Source: Bacillota bacterium (GTDB lineage: Bacteria; Bacillota; Clostridia; Lachnospirales; Lachnospiraceae). From it: a stretch of DNA of 64,000 nt. The notes below the pieces were generated by a model. It ran no database searches. It was not told the DNA's origin and worked only from the letters and a program-made list of their open reading frames with translations. This document shows, piece after piece, positions 9,858 to 18,364 of this stretch. The stretch covers positions 1 through 64,000 of the forward strand of contig JAEWYQ010000017.1 in NCBI GenBank assembly GCA_023395555.1, given 5' to 3'. The position numbers and the translations under genes were made by a program. Every line of letters starts with the position of its first letter. The stretch's first letter is position 1.

Positions 9858-11432
9858 ATGAATTTACCAAAATCTTTTGAGGACAGAATGAGAAAACTTT
9901 TAGGGGCTGAATATGAGGAATATCTGGCGTGTTATACCAAGCCGCATTATGGCGGAGTGCGCATCAATACGCTGAAGACAAGCCCGGAAGAATTCGAGGA
10001 TATCTGTCCTTTTGAATTGAAACGAATCCCCTGGATTGAAACGGGGTACTATTACGATATTCAGGAGCAGCCGGCTAAGCATCCCTTCTATTACGGGGGA
10101 GTGTACTATATCCAGGAGCCCAGCGCCATGACACCCGCCAGTCTGCTGCCGGTGGAGCCTGGAGATAGGGTGCTGGATATCTGCGCCGCACCCGGCGGCA
10201 AGAGCACGGAGCTGGGAGCCCGGCTGAAGGGGCAGGGCGTGCTGGTATCCAATGATATCAGCAATTCCAGAGCAAAGGCGTTATTGAAGAATATTGAACT
10301 GTTCGGTATCCGCAATGCCTTGGTGCTGTCGGAAGCGCCTAACAGGCTGGCGGAATATTTTGAAGGATATTTTGATAAGATACTGGTTGATGCCCCCTGT
10401 TCCGGTGAGGGGATGTTCCGTAAAAGCCCCGCCATTATAAAGAACTGGGAGCAGTATGGGGTGGAATATTACAATAAATTACAGAAGGAGATCATACTCT
10501 TTGCGGCGAGGATGCTGAAACCGGGAGGATATATGCTTTATTCCACCTGCACCTTTTCCCCGGAGGAGAATGAAGGTACCATTGCCTATTTGATGGAGCA
10601 GTGTCCCGAATTTCACGTGGTGACGGCGCTTCCGGAAGGGCGGGCTGTCAGCTATGAGGGATTTGACCGGGGCAGGCCGGAATGGCTTAAGGAATTGGAG
10701 AATCCCCCTCAGCTGGCCAAGGACCGGGAACAGGAGCTGGCTCATGGGATACGGCTATGGCCCCATAAGATAGAGGGAGAGGGTCATTTTATCATTCTGC
10801 TGCATAAGGATGAGAGCGACTCCGTGGGGTGGGAAAGAGCAGAAGCTGGGAGGGTGACTGCGCCTTCCGAGAGAACAGGGGAGAAAAGAGCGGCTGTGCC
10901 TTTAGAGAGAATAGGAGGAAGAGCGGCTGAGCTTTCAGACAGAACAGGGAACAGCAGAGGACAGGCAGGACGGCAGAAGCAATTAACGGGAAGCCAGAAG
11001 CAATTGGGAAGCCAGGGGCTGCTGACCGAGGAGGCGATGGACTTTATTCGCAATATTAAGTTTCCAGTCAGGGAAGAGTTGCTGCATGTCCATGAGGACC
11101 GGGTATATTTGCTGCCCGAAGGCTTGCCCAATCTGAAGGGGCTTCGCATTCTTCGCCAGGGGCTGCTGCTGGGGGAGATGAAGAAGCAGCGTTTTGAACC
11201 CTCTCAGGCGCTGGCCTGTGCTTTGACCGCCGAGGATTATGACAGGGTGCTTCGATGGAAGGCGGAAGATCCCAATGTGATCCGTTATCTCAAGTGTGAG
11301 GCCATCGATGTGGGAAGAGAGCTTGAGGATGGCTGGTATCTGGTCTGTGTGGAGAAGTTCCCCCTGGGCTGGCTCAAGGCTGCGAAGAACAGCTATAAGA
11401 ACAAGTACCTCCCCGGTTGGAGATGGGTTTAA
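9858..11432 (+). CDS. RsmB/RsmF-family rRNA cytosine-C5 methyltransferase
   Basis: m5C methyltransferase of the NOL1/NOP2/Sun family with a C-terminal RsmF-type extension. SAM loop: DICAAPGGKSTELG (about residues 110-123). Catalytic Cys motifs: DAPCSGEGMFRK and YSTCTFSPEENE. The C-terminal part resembles the RsmF/YebU PUA-like region and ends YKNKYLPGWRWV. Between the two, about residues 320-385 form a Glu/Arg/Gly/Gln-rich insert of imperfect repeats that looks disordered. ATG 9858 has GGAGAGAGAG before it. The specific cytosine modified cannot be told from sequence. Confidence 0.88.
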   Translation: MNLPKSFEDRMRKLLGAEYEEYLACYTKPHYGGVRINTLKTSPEEFEDICPFELKRIPWIETGYYYDIQEQPAKHPFYYGGVYYIQEPSAMTPASLLPVEPGDRVLDICAAPGGKSTELGARLKGQGVLVSNDISNSRAKALLKNIELFGIRNALVLSEAPNRLAEYFEGYFDKILVDAPCSGEGMFRKSPAIIKNWEQYGVEYYNKLQKEIILFAARMLKPGGYMLYSTCTFSPEENEGTIAYLMEQCPEFHVVTALPEGRAVSYEGFDRGRPEWLKELENPPQLAKDREQELAHGIRLWPHKIEGEGHFIILLHKDESDSVGWERAEAGRVTAPSERTGEKRAAVPLERIGGRAAELSDRTGNSRGQAGRQKQLTGSQKQLGSQGLLTEEAMDFIRNIKFPVREELLHVHEDRVYLLPEGLPNLKGLRILRQGLLLGEMKKQRFEPSQALACALTAEDYDRVLRWKAEDPNVIRYLKCEAIDVGRELEDGWYLVCVEKFPLGWLKAAKNSYKNKYLPGWRWV

Positions 11433-11461
11433 GCGTTCTATATCATAGATGGAGATGGAAA

Positions 11462-12187
11462 ATGGCAGAACAGTTACGTCTGGATAAATATTTAGCTGAT
11501 ATGGGAATCGGCACCAGAAGTGAGATTAAGGAATGGATCCGCAAAGGAAGAGTGACGGTGAATCATTCTATTTGCAGGAGGCCCGAGCAGAAGATAGAGA
11601 TTAAAACCGATCATGTGACTTTTGATGATAAAGAAGTGTGCTATGCAAAATATCAATACATCATGCTTCACAAGCCTGCCGGTGTGGTGTCGGCAACGAA
11701 TGATAAACTCAGCACCACCGTGCTGGATCTTATCCAAGATAAGAAATGCAAGGATTTATTTCCTGTGGGAAGGCTGGATAAGGATACGGAAGGGCTGCTG
11801 CTCATCACCAATGACGGTGAGCTGGCTCATCAGCTTCTGTCTCCTAAAAAGCATGTGGATAAGGTGTACTATGCGAAGGTAAAGGGCAGAGTAGTGGAAG
11901 AGGACCGGAGGAGGTTCCTGGAAGGTGTGGATATTAAGGATGCGGAGCTGACGCTTCCGGCCAGGCTTAGGATTCTTGTCTCCGGTGAACTGTCCGAAAT
12001 TGAGCTGACAATTCAGGAAGGCAGATACCACCAGGTCAAGAGAATGTTTGAGGCTGTGGGCAAGGAAGTGGTCTATCTGAAGCGTCTGTCCATGGGAAGC
12101 CTGGAGCTGGACTCGAATTTGAAGCCGGGAGAATACAGGGAATTAACAGAGGATGAATTAGAACAATTGAGGAAACAGCAGGTATGA
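11462..12187 (+). CDS. RsuA/RluB-family pseudouridine synthase
   Basis: Pseudouridine synthase acting on rRNA. An N-terminal S4 RNA-binding domain (LDKYLADMGIGTRSEIKEWI) is followed by the catalytic core with FPVGRLDKDTEGLLLITNDG, where the Asp of RLD is the catalytic residue, and by GRYHQVKRMFEAVG, typical of the RsuA branch. ATG 11462 with GGAG 7 nt upstream gives 241 aa. The longer frame from 11417 would overlap the preceding gene. The small size and motif spacing favour RsuA (16S U516) over RluB, but this is inference. Confidence 0.88.
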   Translation: MAEQLRLDKYLADMGIGTRSEIKEWIRKGRVTVNHSICRRPEQKIEIKTDHVTFDDKEVCYAKYQYIMLHKPAGVVSATNDKLSTTVLDLIQDKKCKDLFPVGRLDKDTEGLLLITNDGELAHQLLSPKKHVDKVYYAKVKGRVVEEDRRRFLEGVDIKDAELTLPARLRILVSGELSEIELTIQEGRYHQVKRMFEAVGKEVVYLKRLSMGSLELDSNLKPGEYRELTEDELEQLRKQQV

Positions 12188-12227
12188 ACGGAAGCTTCCG
12201 ATTCATTGTACTGGAATGGAGATTATC

Positions 12228-12878
12228 ATGTTAAAGGATATCGATGCGGTAATATTTGATTTAGACGGAACCCTGGTGGATTCCATGTGGATGTGGAGAA
12301 GGATTGATATTGAATACCTTGCCCGGTTCGGCCTGGATATGCCGGAGGATTTGCAGAAAAGGATAGAAGGGATGAGCTTTTCTGAAACGGCAGTATATTT
12401 TAAAGAACGCTTTCTGCTTCCTGACAGTGTGGAGCAGATTAAACAGGACTGGAATGAAATGGCCTGGGAGAAATACAGGAATGAGGTTCCTGTCAAGGAG
12501 GGCGTTATGAAATTCCTGCGCTACCTGAGGCAGGAAAGGATTCCGGCAGGGATCGCCACCAGCAATTCCAGGGAGTTAGCGGAAACGGTATTGAAAAAGC
12601 ATGATATGGAAGAATATTTTACATCGATCCGCACCTCCTGTGAGGTTGCCAAGGGCAAGCCCTTTCCCGACATCTACCTTTTGGTGGCGGAGGACCTGGG
12701 AGTGGAGCCGCAGCGCTGCCTGGTATTTGAGGATGTGCTGCAGGGTGTAATGGCCGGAAAGAATGCCGGTATGAAGGTTTGCGCAGTCTATGATGAACAT
12801 TCTTCAAAGGATAGAGAAGCGAAAATCAGACTTGCAGATTATTATGTTCATTCTATGAGAGAGGTTCTACACACGTAG
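12228..12878 (+). CDS. HAD-superfamily hydrolase, beta-phosphoglucomutase-like
   Basis: HAD phosphatase or phosphomutase of subfamily IA. Motif I is VIFDLDGTLVDS (nucleophile Asp and acid/base Asp). Motif II is IATSNS, the motif III Lys lies in AKGKPFPDIY, and motif IV is LVFEDVLQGVMAG. The cap domain spans about residues 20-90. ATG 12228 follows TGGAGA with 5-nt spacing and gives 216 aa. ATG 12216 is an alternative. The substrate is unknown: family members act on sugar phosphates and other small phosphomonoesters. Confidence 0.85.
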   Translation: MLKDIDAVIFDLDGTLVDSMWMWRRIDIEYLARFGLDMPEDLQKRIEGMSFSETAVYFKERFLLPDSVEQIKQDWNEMAWEKYRNEVPVKEGVMKFLRYLRQERIPAGIATSNSRELAETVLKKHDMEEYFTSIRTSCEVAKGKPFPDIYLLVAEDLGVEPQRCLVFEDVLQGVMAGKNAGMKVCAVYDEHSSKDREAKIRLADYYVHSMREVLHT

Positions 12879-12940
12879 AATGCGGGCGGCATATCAATGA
12901 ATTGAATAATTGTATATATTACTGAAGTTTTCTTTATCGC

Positions 12941-13095
12941 GTCACTCCCTTTTCGGGAGTGTGGATTGAAATCAGACCTTTCCCTGCATATCGCCAAAGT
13001 CTTCTGTCGCTCCCATTGCGGGAGCGTGGATTGAAATGGATTATTGAAAACTGTATAAAGGATGGGTCGCTCCCCACAGGAGCGTGGATTGAAAT
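12941..13095 (+). CRISPR. Orphan, degenerate mini-array of three type I-C-like CRISPR repeats
   Basis: Three repeats lie at 12941-12972 (32 nt), 13006-13037 (32 nt) and 13066-13095 (30 nt). They share GTC-CTCCC-GGAG-GTGGATTGAAAT, and the 3' end GTGGATTGAAAT is the hallmark of type I-C repeats. The two spacers are 33 and 28 nt. The repeats are not identical: stem bases change in pairs (CACTCCC/GGGAGTG against CGCTCCC/GGGAGCG) and the third has a shortened loop. No cas gene is in the window. The last repeat ends 20 nt before the next gene's GTG start, so it would lie in that gene's leader. It could be a decayed array or repeats reused as RNA structure. Confidence 0.65.
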
Positions 13096-13115
13096 ATTAG
13101 TCGGAGGGATAAATC

Positions 13116-14156
13116 GTGAAGCAGTTTTATGTGCAACAGAATGAGGCGGGACAGCGGTTGGATAAGCTGCTGGCTAAAATATTGAATAAGGCGCCGAAGA
13201 GCTTTATCTATAAGATGCTTCGCAAGAAGAATATTACCTTGAATGGAAAAAAGGCCGACGGTTCTGAGAAGCTGGCGGTACAGGACGAAATCAAGCTGTT
13301 TCTCTCCGATGAAACCTTTGCTTCTTTTCAGGAAGAAGATCAGACTACAAGGGTAGAATATGAGTTGGATATCCTTTATGAGGATAAGCATATCCTGCTT
13401 TTGAATAAACCCCAGGGAATTCTGTCGCAGAAAGCGGAAAAAGGGGATATCTCCATGGTGGAGCATGTGATTTCCTATCTGATTGACAGCAACCAGCTCA
13501 CCAGAGAGCAGATGGTCAGCTTTAAGCCGTCGATTTGTAACCGGCTGGACCGGAATACCGGCGGAATACTCATTGCAGGAAAATCACTGGCAGGCCTCCA
13601 GGAGATGGCCAGGCTTTTAAAGGACCGTTCCCTCGGCAAGTATTATTTGTGCATCGTAAAGGGAAGAGTGGAGCATAAAGAGCGGATGGAAGGCTATCTG
13701 AGTAAGGATGAGAGCAAGAATCGGGTGAAGGTTCTTGCCCAGCCTTCTGAGGATGCGGAATATATCTGCACGGAATATGAACCCATTGCTTATTCCGGGG
13801 ATAAACACACACCGGCAGCGGATGCTTTATCGGCGAAACAGGCTCCGTTGGCAAATTACACCTTGCTCAGAGTGAAGCTGATTACGGGAAAATCCCATCA
13901 GATCAGGGCTCATCTCTCCAGTTTGGGACATCCGATTATTGGCGACTATAAATATGGAGATCAGAAAACGAATCACTACTTTAAGATAAACTATCAGCTT
14001 ACCAGTCAGCTTCTGCATTCCTATCAGATCGTATTTCCTGAGATTAAGGGGGAATTCTCCTATCTCTCCGGCAAGGTCTTTACTGCCGGATTGCCCCGGC
14101 AGTTTGGACAGCTTCGAAGGGAATTATTCGACGGCAGTGAGGCAAAGGAGGGATAG
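13116..14156 (+). CDS. RluA-family pseudouridine synthase (RluC/RluD type)
   Basis: rRNA pseudouridine synthase of the RluA branch. The N-terminal S4 domain (QRLDKLLAKILNKAPKSFIY) is followed by the catalytic domain: LNKPQGILSQ, CNRLDRNTGGILIAG with the catalytic Asp in RLD, and the C-terminal GKSHQIRAHLSSLGHPIIGD. 346 aa. The start is GTG 13116, with CGGAGGG about 9 nt upstream. Like RluC in domain order, but the target uridines cannot be assigned. Its leader contains the last CRISPR-type repeat. The following recU starts 2 nt after its stop. Confidence 0.9.
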   Translation: MKQFYVQQNEAGQRLDKLLAKILNKAPKSFIYKMLRKKNITLNGKKADGSEKLAVQDEIKLFLSDETFASFQEEDQTTRVEYELDILYEDKHILLLNKPQGILSQKAEKGDISMVEHVISYLIDSNQLTREQMVSFKPSICNRLDRNTGGILIAGKSLAGLQEMARLLKDRSLGKYYLCIVKGRVEHKERMEGYLSKDESKNRVKVLAQPSEDAEYICTEYEPIAYSGDKHTPAADALSAKQAPLANYTLLRVKLITGKSHQIRAHLSSLGHPIIGDYKYGDQKTNHYFKINYQLTSQLLHSYQIVFPEIKGEFSYLSGKVFTAGLPRQFGQLRRELFDGSEAKEG

Positions 14157-14158
14157 GG

Positions 14159-14713
14159 ATGCCATCATGGAACTCCAGGGGATTAAGAGGCTCCCTGTTA
14201 GAGGAGATTATTAATTATACAAACACCAGGTATCGGGACAAGGGGCTGGCGCTGATACAAAAGGTACCGACGCCCATTACCCCCATTAATATCGATAAGG
14301 AGCACAGGCATATCACCCTGGCTTATTTTGAGCAGAAGAGTACGGTGGACTATATCGGGGTGGTACAGGGAATTCCGGTATGCTTCGATGCCAAGGAATG
14401 TGCGGTTGATACCTTCAGCCTGAACAATGTCCATGAACACCAGATTACGTTTATGAAGGAGTTTGAACGGCAGGAAGGAATTGCATTTTTACTGATTTAT
14501 TTCAGGAAGAGGGATATTTATTATTACCTTACTCTGGACAGGCTCTGTGAATTTTGGGACCGGGCGCACAACGGAGGGAGAAAGAGCTTCCGCTATGAGG
14601 AATTGGAGGATGGATATCAGATTTCCCTGCAAGGCGGGGCCTGCATTCATTATCTTCCGTTAATTCAGAAGGATTTGGAGCGTAGGGAGAATGCCAGGAT
14701 GAATAGTGATTAA
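14159..14713 (+). CDS. recU: Holliday junction resolvase RecU
   Basis: Endonuclease that cleaves four-way junctions in recombination and chromosome segregation in Firmicutes. Visible family features: NSRGLRGSLLEEIINYTN at the N-terminus, EQKSTVDYIGV and VCFDAKEC (the D...ExK-like nuclease core), then HEHQITFMKEF. 184 aa, slightly shorter than Bacillus RecU (about 206 aa), mainly at the N-terminus. The AAGGAGGGATAGGG before ATG 14159 lies in the end of the previous gene, so translation is probably coupled. In Bacillus recU is paired with ponA; that is not the case here. Confidence 0.9.
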   Translation: MPSWNSRGLRGSLLEEIINYTNTRYRDKGLALIQKVPTPITPINIDKEHRHITLAYFEQKSTVDYIGVVQGIPVCFDAKECAVDTFSLNNVHEHQITFMKEFERQEGIAFLLIYFRKRDIYYYLTLDRLCEFWDRAHNGGRKSFRYEELEDGYQISLQGGACIHYLPLIQKDLERRENARMNSD

Positions 14714-14859
14714 ACAGCTTTATAACAATACCAGGAAGCAGCAGCCGAGTCTATTGATTTGTTGCAGCAGCTTAGAGGAACTGGTCCAAAAGGATACATT
14801 CGGTAATTTTCAGCATATATATTATAAAATCATAGGGTAGATGAATGAGGAGGAGAGTT

Positions 14860-15336
14860 ATGAAGCTATACATTAAACAGAAAGTATTTTCCTGGCGCGA
14901 TCAGTTTACGGTAAAGGATATGAGCGGGGATGACCGGTACTTTGTGGAAGGAGAATTGTTTTCATGGGGGAAGAAGCTGCATGTGATGGATGTTCATGGA
15001 AGGGAAGCGGCTTTTATCCAGCAAAAGCTATGGTCCTTCCTGCCGAAATACGATGTTTTTATAGACGGCAGGCACATCGCAGAGATCAGGAAGGAGTTTA
15101 CCTTCCTGAGAGCACGTTATACCATTGAAGGACTTAACTGGATAATAGAGGGGAATTTTTGGGATCACCGTTATGAAATCACCCAGGGAGGCAGAACGGT
15201 GGTTTCTGTTCAGAAGGAATGGTTCACCTGGGGGGACAGCTATTCCCTTGATATTCAGTCCGCGGAAGATGAGATTTACGCACTGGCTGTTGTGCTGGTT
15301 ATCGATTGTGTCACGGCGCAGCAAAGCAATAATTAA
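14860..15336 (+). CDS. LURP-one-related (DUF567) family protein
   Basis: 158 aa of repeated beta strands with the pattern YFVEGELFSWGKKLHV, AAFIQQKLWSFLPKYDVF and WFTWGDSYSLDI, as in the LOR/YxjI family, whose fold resembles Tubby C-terminal domains. No enzyme motif is present, and the biochemical role of bacterial members is unknown. ATG 14860 follows GGAGGAGAG. The next small gene starts 20 nt after its stop, so the two are probably co-transcribed. The 146-nt gap before it carries TATAAAAT at about 14821 but no clear -35. Confidence 0.75.
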   Translation: MKLYIKQKVFSWRDQFTVKDMSGDDRYFVEGELFSWGKKLHVMDVHGREAAFIQQKLWSFLPKYDVFIDGRHIAEIRKEFTFLRARYTIEGLNWIIEGNFWDHRYEITQGGRTVVSVQKEWFTWGDSYSLDIQSAEDEIYALAVVLVIDCVTAQQSNN

Positions 15337-15356
15337 AGCTATCCGGAGGAGATTTT

Positions 15357-15599
15357 ATGACAGATATCATCATTTGGAGTCTTGTTGCAGGAGTGATTGT
15401 ATGTGGTCTGCTATTGCATATCTATGTATGGAAGTATTATCACTATATCTGTCCAAGGTGTTCCTGCCCCTTTAAGCCGACCTTTTTTCGCTCTCTTATA
15501 GCGGTTAATGCTGCGGAGCATCGAAAAATGAAATGTCCGCACTGTCATCTTGAAGGATATATGGAGGCGGTAAAGGATAAACCCAAGGGAAGAAAATGA
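15357..15599 (+). CDS. Small membrane-anchored zinc-ribbon protein, unknown function
   Basis: 80 aa. One hydrophobic helix (about residues 4-24) is followed by two cysteine knuckles, CPRC at 32-35 and CPHC at 60-63, 24 residues apart, which would make a zinc ribbon on the cytoplasmic side. The tail is basic (KDKPKGRK). ATG 15357 has GGAGGAG upstream. It follows the LURP-one-like gene by 20 nt. No known family was recognised. Similar short CxxC membrane proteins occur in clostridia without assigned function. Confidence 0.7.
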   Translation: MTDIIIWSLVAGVIVCGLLLHIYVWKYYHYICPRCSCPFKPTFFRSLIAVNAAEHRKMKCPHCHLEGYMEAVKDKPKGRK

Positions 15600-15760
15600 G
15601 CGGGGAATGCCACACCTTGGCCATTGAGATTTTTACGGAGACAGGGCGGATTATGGGGTGTTCCCTATAACCGAAAGATAGTTAACAGTTTCCGGGAGCT
15701 GACCAGCATGTTAATAAAATGATTAGTACATACAAATAATCCGATAAAGAAGGTCTTAAA

Positions 15761-16333
15761 ATGAGCACAGAGATCCAGATCAGGATGGCAACGGAGCTGG
15801 ACGCAGAAGAGCTTTTAAAGGTATATGCTCCCTATGTTACGGATACGGCCATTACTTTTGAATATAAGATCCCATCCATTGCAGAGTTTTCACGGCGTAT
15901 CAAGAACACTCTGCAAAGATATCCTTACATTGTTGCAGTGGAAGAGAATCACATTGTCGGCTATGCATATGCGTCCGCGTTCAAAGAGCGCGCGGCATAC
16001 GGCTGGGCGGTTGAAACTACCGTGTATTTGAAGCAGGACTGCCGGGGCAAGGGTTTGGGCAAACAGTTATATTTTACTTTGGAAAATATCCTTCAGCATC
16101 AGAATATTATTAATTTGAACGCCTGTATTGCATATACCTCCGTCGGAGACAGCCATCTTGACAATACAAGCGTGGCTTTTCATGAACACCTGGGGTATTC
16201 GAAGGTGGCCCATTTTACAAAGTGCGGATATAAATTCGGCAGGTGGTATGATATGATCTGGATGGAGAAAATGCTGGGAGAACATCCGGACACTCCTGAT
16301 CCGGTTATTCCAATTTCAGATATCATTTTATGA
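15761..16333 (+). CDS. GNAT acetyltransferase, phosphinothricin acetyltransferase-like
   Basis: 190-aa GNAT enzyme that would transfer acetyl from acetyl-CoA to an amine. Features: IRMATELDAEELLKVYAPYV at the N-terminus, TAITFEY (a PAT-subfamily mark), TTVYLKQDCRGKGLGKQLY (motif A acetyl-CoA loop), then NTSVAFHEHLGYSKVAHF and GRWYDMIWMEK. The subfamily includes Bar/Pat and amino-acid N-acetyltransferases such as YwnH. The actual substrate may be a methionine analogue, but this is inference. It precedes a NUDIX gene by 9 nt. The 161-nt gap before it shows nothing definite. Confidence 0.85.
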   Translation: MSTEIQIRMATELDAEELLKVYAPYVTDTAITFEYKIPSIAEFSRRIKNTLQRYPYIVAVEENHIVGYAYASAFKERAAYGWAVETTVYLKQDCRGKGLGKQLYFTLENILQHQNIINLNACIAYTSVGDSHLDNTSVAFHEHLGYSKVAHFTKCGYKFGRWYDMIWMEKMLGEHPDTPDPVIPISDIIL

Positions 16334-16342
16334 GGGGGAGCT

Positions 16343-16801
16343 ATGAATTACACACATTTGGTATCGGTTGCAGCCTTAGTAGTCAATGAAGAGAGGGAAG
16401 TGCTTTTAATTAAAAGCCCGGATCGCGGCTGGGAATATCCCGGCGGGATAGTGGAACCGCATGAAACCTTACAGGAAGCCCTCTTCAGGGAAGTAGAAGA
16501 AGAGACCGGCGTGCAAGTAGAAATTATGAGCTTTGTGGGCATCAGCAAAAACCTTGAGAGAGACATTGTTAATATTGATTTTGTCTGCAAATATACCGGC
16601 GGGGATTTACAGACCAGCAACGAAAGCTTAGAAGTAAAATGGGTGAGTAAAGAACAGGCCTTTGAATTAGTTCAATATCCCCTAACTCAAAAAAGATTGA
16701 AAAATATGTTGTCCTGTGAAACGAAAATGTATTGTTTCGGATTTAAAAAAGAGCCGTTTCAAGTGATGGATGAAGCGGATTATCCGATAGGATTGATGTG
16801 A
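16343..16801 (+). CDS. NUDIX hydrolase
   Basis: 152 aa with a full Nudix box, G-x5-E-x7-REVEEETGV, in GGIVEPHETLQEALFREVEE. This predicts hydrolysis of a nucleoside diphosphate linked to another group using Mg2+. The surrounding VVNEEREVLLIKSPDRGWEYP is typical of MutT-like members. The substrate cannot be deduced. ATG 16343 has GAGGGGGAGC upstream. It is probably co-transcribed with the acetyltransferase. A hairpin at 16850-16889 follows. Confidence 0.88.
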   Translation: MNYTHLVSVAALVVNEEREVLLIKSPDRGWEYPGGIVEPHETLQEALFREVEEETGVQVEIMSFVGISKNLERDIVNIDFVCKYTGGDLQTSNESLEVKWVSKEQAFELVQYPLTQKRLKNMLSCETKMYCFGFKKEPFQVMDEADYPIGLM

Positions 16802-16849
16802 CCAATTCTTATGGTATTCATCCCGGCTCCTATAGCGGTACGCCTGGCT

Positions 16850-16895
16850 GCAGATCATACTTCTTTAATTATAGAAGCTTTTGATCTGCATCTGT
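16850..16895 (+). terminator. Probable terminator hairpin after the NUDIX gene
   Basis: GCAGATCA (16850-16857) pairs with TGATCTGC (16882-16889), with a nested CTTCT/AGAAG (16860-16864 and 16873-16877). The T-rich ATCTGTTTT follows, an imperfect U tract. Confidence 0.5.
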
Positions 16896-16923
16896 TTTAA
16901 TTTAAATCTGTTCGGATGCGTTA

Positions 16924-16970
16924 AACTATAAATTAATTATGGTGTGTCAACTATAAATTAATTATGGTGT
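16924..16970 (+). repeat. 25-bp tandem repeat overlapping the his promoter
   Basis: Two copies of a 22-nt block (AACTATAAATTAATTATGGT plus GT) start at 16924 and 16949, a 25-bp period. The second runs into the -35 box of the his promoter. Could be paired operator sites for a his regulator or a chance duplication. Confidence 0.7.
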
Positions 16971-16998
16971 TGACATGATTCTATTTATAAATTATAAT
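16970..16998 (+). promoter_or_regulatory. Consensus sigma-A promoter of the his operon
   Basis: TTGACA (16970-16975) and TATAAT (16993-16998) at 17-bp spacing, a perfect consensus. The leader to hisZ is short (about 80 nt), too short for a T-box. It holds a hairpin TTATCGTGGT / ACCGTGATAA (17009-17018 and 17035-17044) that may be a regulatory site. Confidence 0.88.
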
Positions 16999-17087
16999 GT
17001 AAATCACATTATCGTGGTAGCGAATTATCAAATCACCGTGATAAAGTGAAGAAGCATATACAATTAAGGAAAGGCTTGGTGCTGACC

Positions 17088-18350
17088 ATGAAAGACAAAT
17101 TACTGCATACACCGGAGGGAGTCAGAGATATTTACAATTCAGAATGCGCAACAAAATTAATGCTGCAGAATAAACTCCATCATGTGCTGGAGCATTATGG
17201 CTTTCAGGACATTCAGACCCCCAGCTTTGAATTTTTCGACATATTTAATCAGGAGAGAGGAACGGTGTCCTCGAAGGATATGTATAAATTCTTTGACCGG
17301 GACGGGGAAACCTTAGTGCTTCGCCCGGACATCACTCCCTCCATCGCCCGTTGTGTGGCAAAGTATTATAAAGAAGAGGATATGCCCATCCGGCTTTGTT
17401 ATATTGGGAATACCTTTATTAATAATTCCAGCTATCAGGGAAAGCTGAAGGAAGCTACCCAGCTGGGAGCGGAGCTTATGAACGACGGCAGCATAGAAGC
17501 GGATGCAGAGCTGCTGGCGCTGACGGTTGAATGCCTGCTGCAGTCGGGGCTGAAAGAGTTCCAGTTAGAGATGGGCTATGCGGACTTCTTTCGCGCTCTG
17601 GTGGATGAGGCAGGCTTTACCGGGGAAGAGGAGATTACCAATCTTCGCATCCTGATCTCTAAGAAAAATATGTTTGGAGTAGAAGAGATTATCGGAACCA
17701 GGGAGATGAGCGAGGAATGCCGGGAAATCTTTCTGAAGCTGCCGGAGCTTTTCGGAACCCTTGATATCCTGTCCTATGCCGGGGAACTGACCTCCAACCC
17801 GCGTGCAAAGAAGGCGATTCAGCGCCTGGTTAAGATCTATGAAATTATGTCGGAATACGGTTATGAAAAATATATTTCCTTCGACCTGGGCATGCTCAGC
17901 CAGTATGACTATTACACCGGAATCATTTTCAAGGCATATACCTACGGCACCGGTGATGCGGTGGCAACCGGAGGCAGATATGACAATCTGGTGGTGCAAT
18001 TCGGCAAGGAGGCCCCGGCCATCGGGCTGGCCATTGTAATCGACCAGCTGATGCTGGCCTTGTCCAGACAGAAGCTGCTGGAAGAACCGGGGGCCCAGGA
18101 TACCCTGATCCTGTTCCGGCAACAATATCGTAAGCACGCTATTTCCCTGGCAAAGCATTTTCGGAAGGATGGGATTAATACAATTCTACAGATGTCGAAT
18201 GAAGAATTTTCACTGGAGCAGTATAAAGCTTATGCAAAGCGGATGAGTATCGGAGGAATTCTATTGCTGGAGAATGCGGAAGAGATTATGGTTGTGGATG
18301 TGGCTTCGGGAACAGTACAAGCTGCTCCGATGCAGGAGTTTCTTCAATAA
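17088..18350 (+). CDS. hisZ: ATP phosphoribosyltransferase regulatory subunit HisZ
   Basis: HisRS-like paralog that lacks tRNA charging and instead forms an octamer with short-form HisG, required for the first histidine step. It begins [13 protein letters not shown], with class II motif 2-like [23 protein letters not shown] and the glycine loop [13 protein letters not shown]. It is 420 aa and has no anticodon-binding domain of full HisRS size. The neighbour hisG is the short form that needs HisZ, confirming the call. Start: ATG 17088. GTG 17079 is nearer AAGGAAAGG (17066-17074) and is an alternative. Confidence 0.92.
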   Translation: MKDKLLHTPEGVRDIYNSECATKLMLQNKLHHVLEHYGFQDIQTPSFEFFDIFNQERGTVSSKDMYKFFDRDGETLVLRPDITPSIARCVAKYYKEEDMPIRLCYIGNTFINNSSYQGKLKEATQLGAELMNDGSIEADAELLALTVECLLQSGLKEFQLEMGYADFFRALVDEAGFTGEEEITNLRILISKKNMFGVEEIIGTREMSEECREIFLKLPELFGTLDILSYAGELTSNPRAKKAIQRLVKIYEIMSEYGYEKYISFDLGMLSQYDYYTGIIFKAYTYGTGDAVATGGRYDNLVVQFGKEAPAIGLAIVIDQLMLALSRQKLLEEPGAQDTLILFRQQYRKHAISLAKHFRKDGINTILQMSNEEFSLEQYKAYAKRMSIGGILLLENAEEIMVVDVASGTVQAAPMQEFLQ

Positions 18351-18364
18351 GGAGGAAGGATATT

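Noticed and set aside
12959..13144. 61-codon ORF through the CRISPR-like repeats
   Set aside because: It merely translates the repeats (GAWIEI-like units) and overlaps the RluA-family start. No ribosome site.
16999..17087. T-box or histidine attenuator before hisZ
   Set aside because: Leader of about 80 nt, no run of His codons and no terminator. Only a simple hairpin is present.
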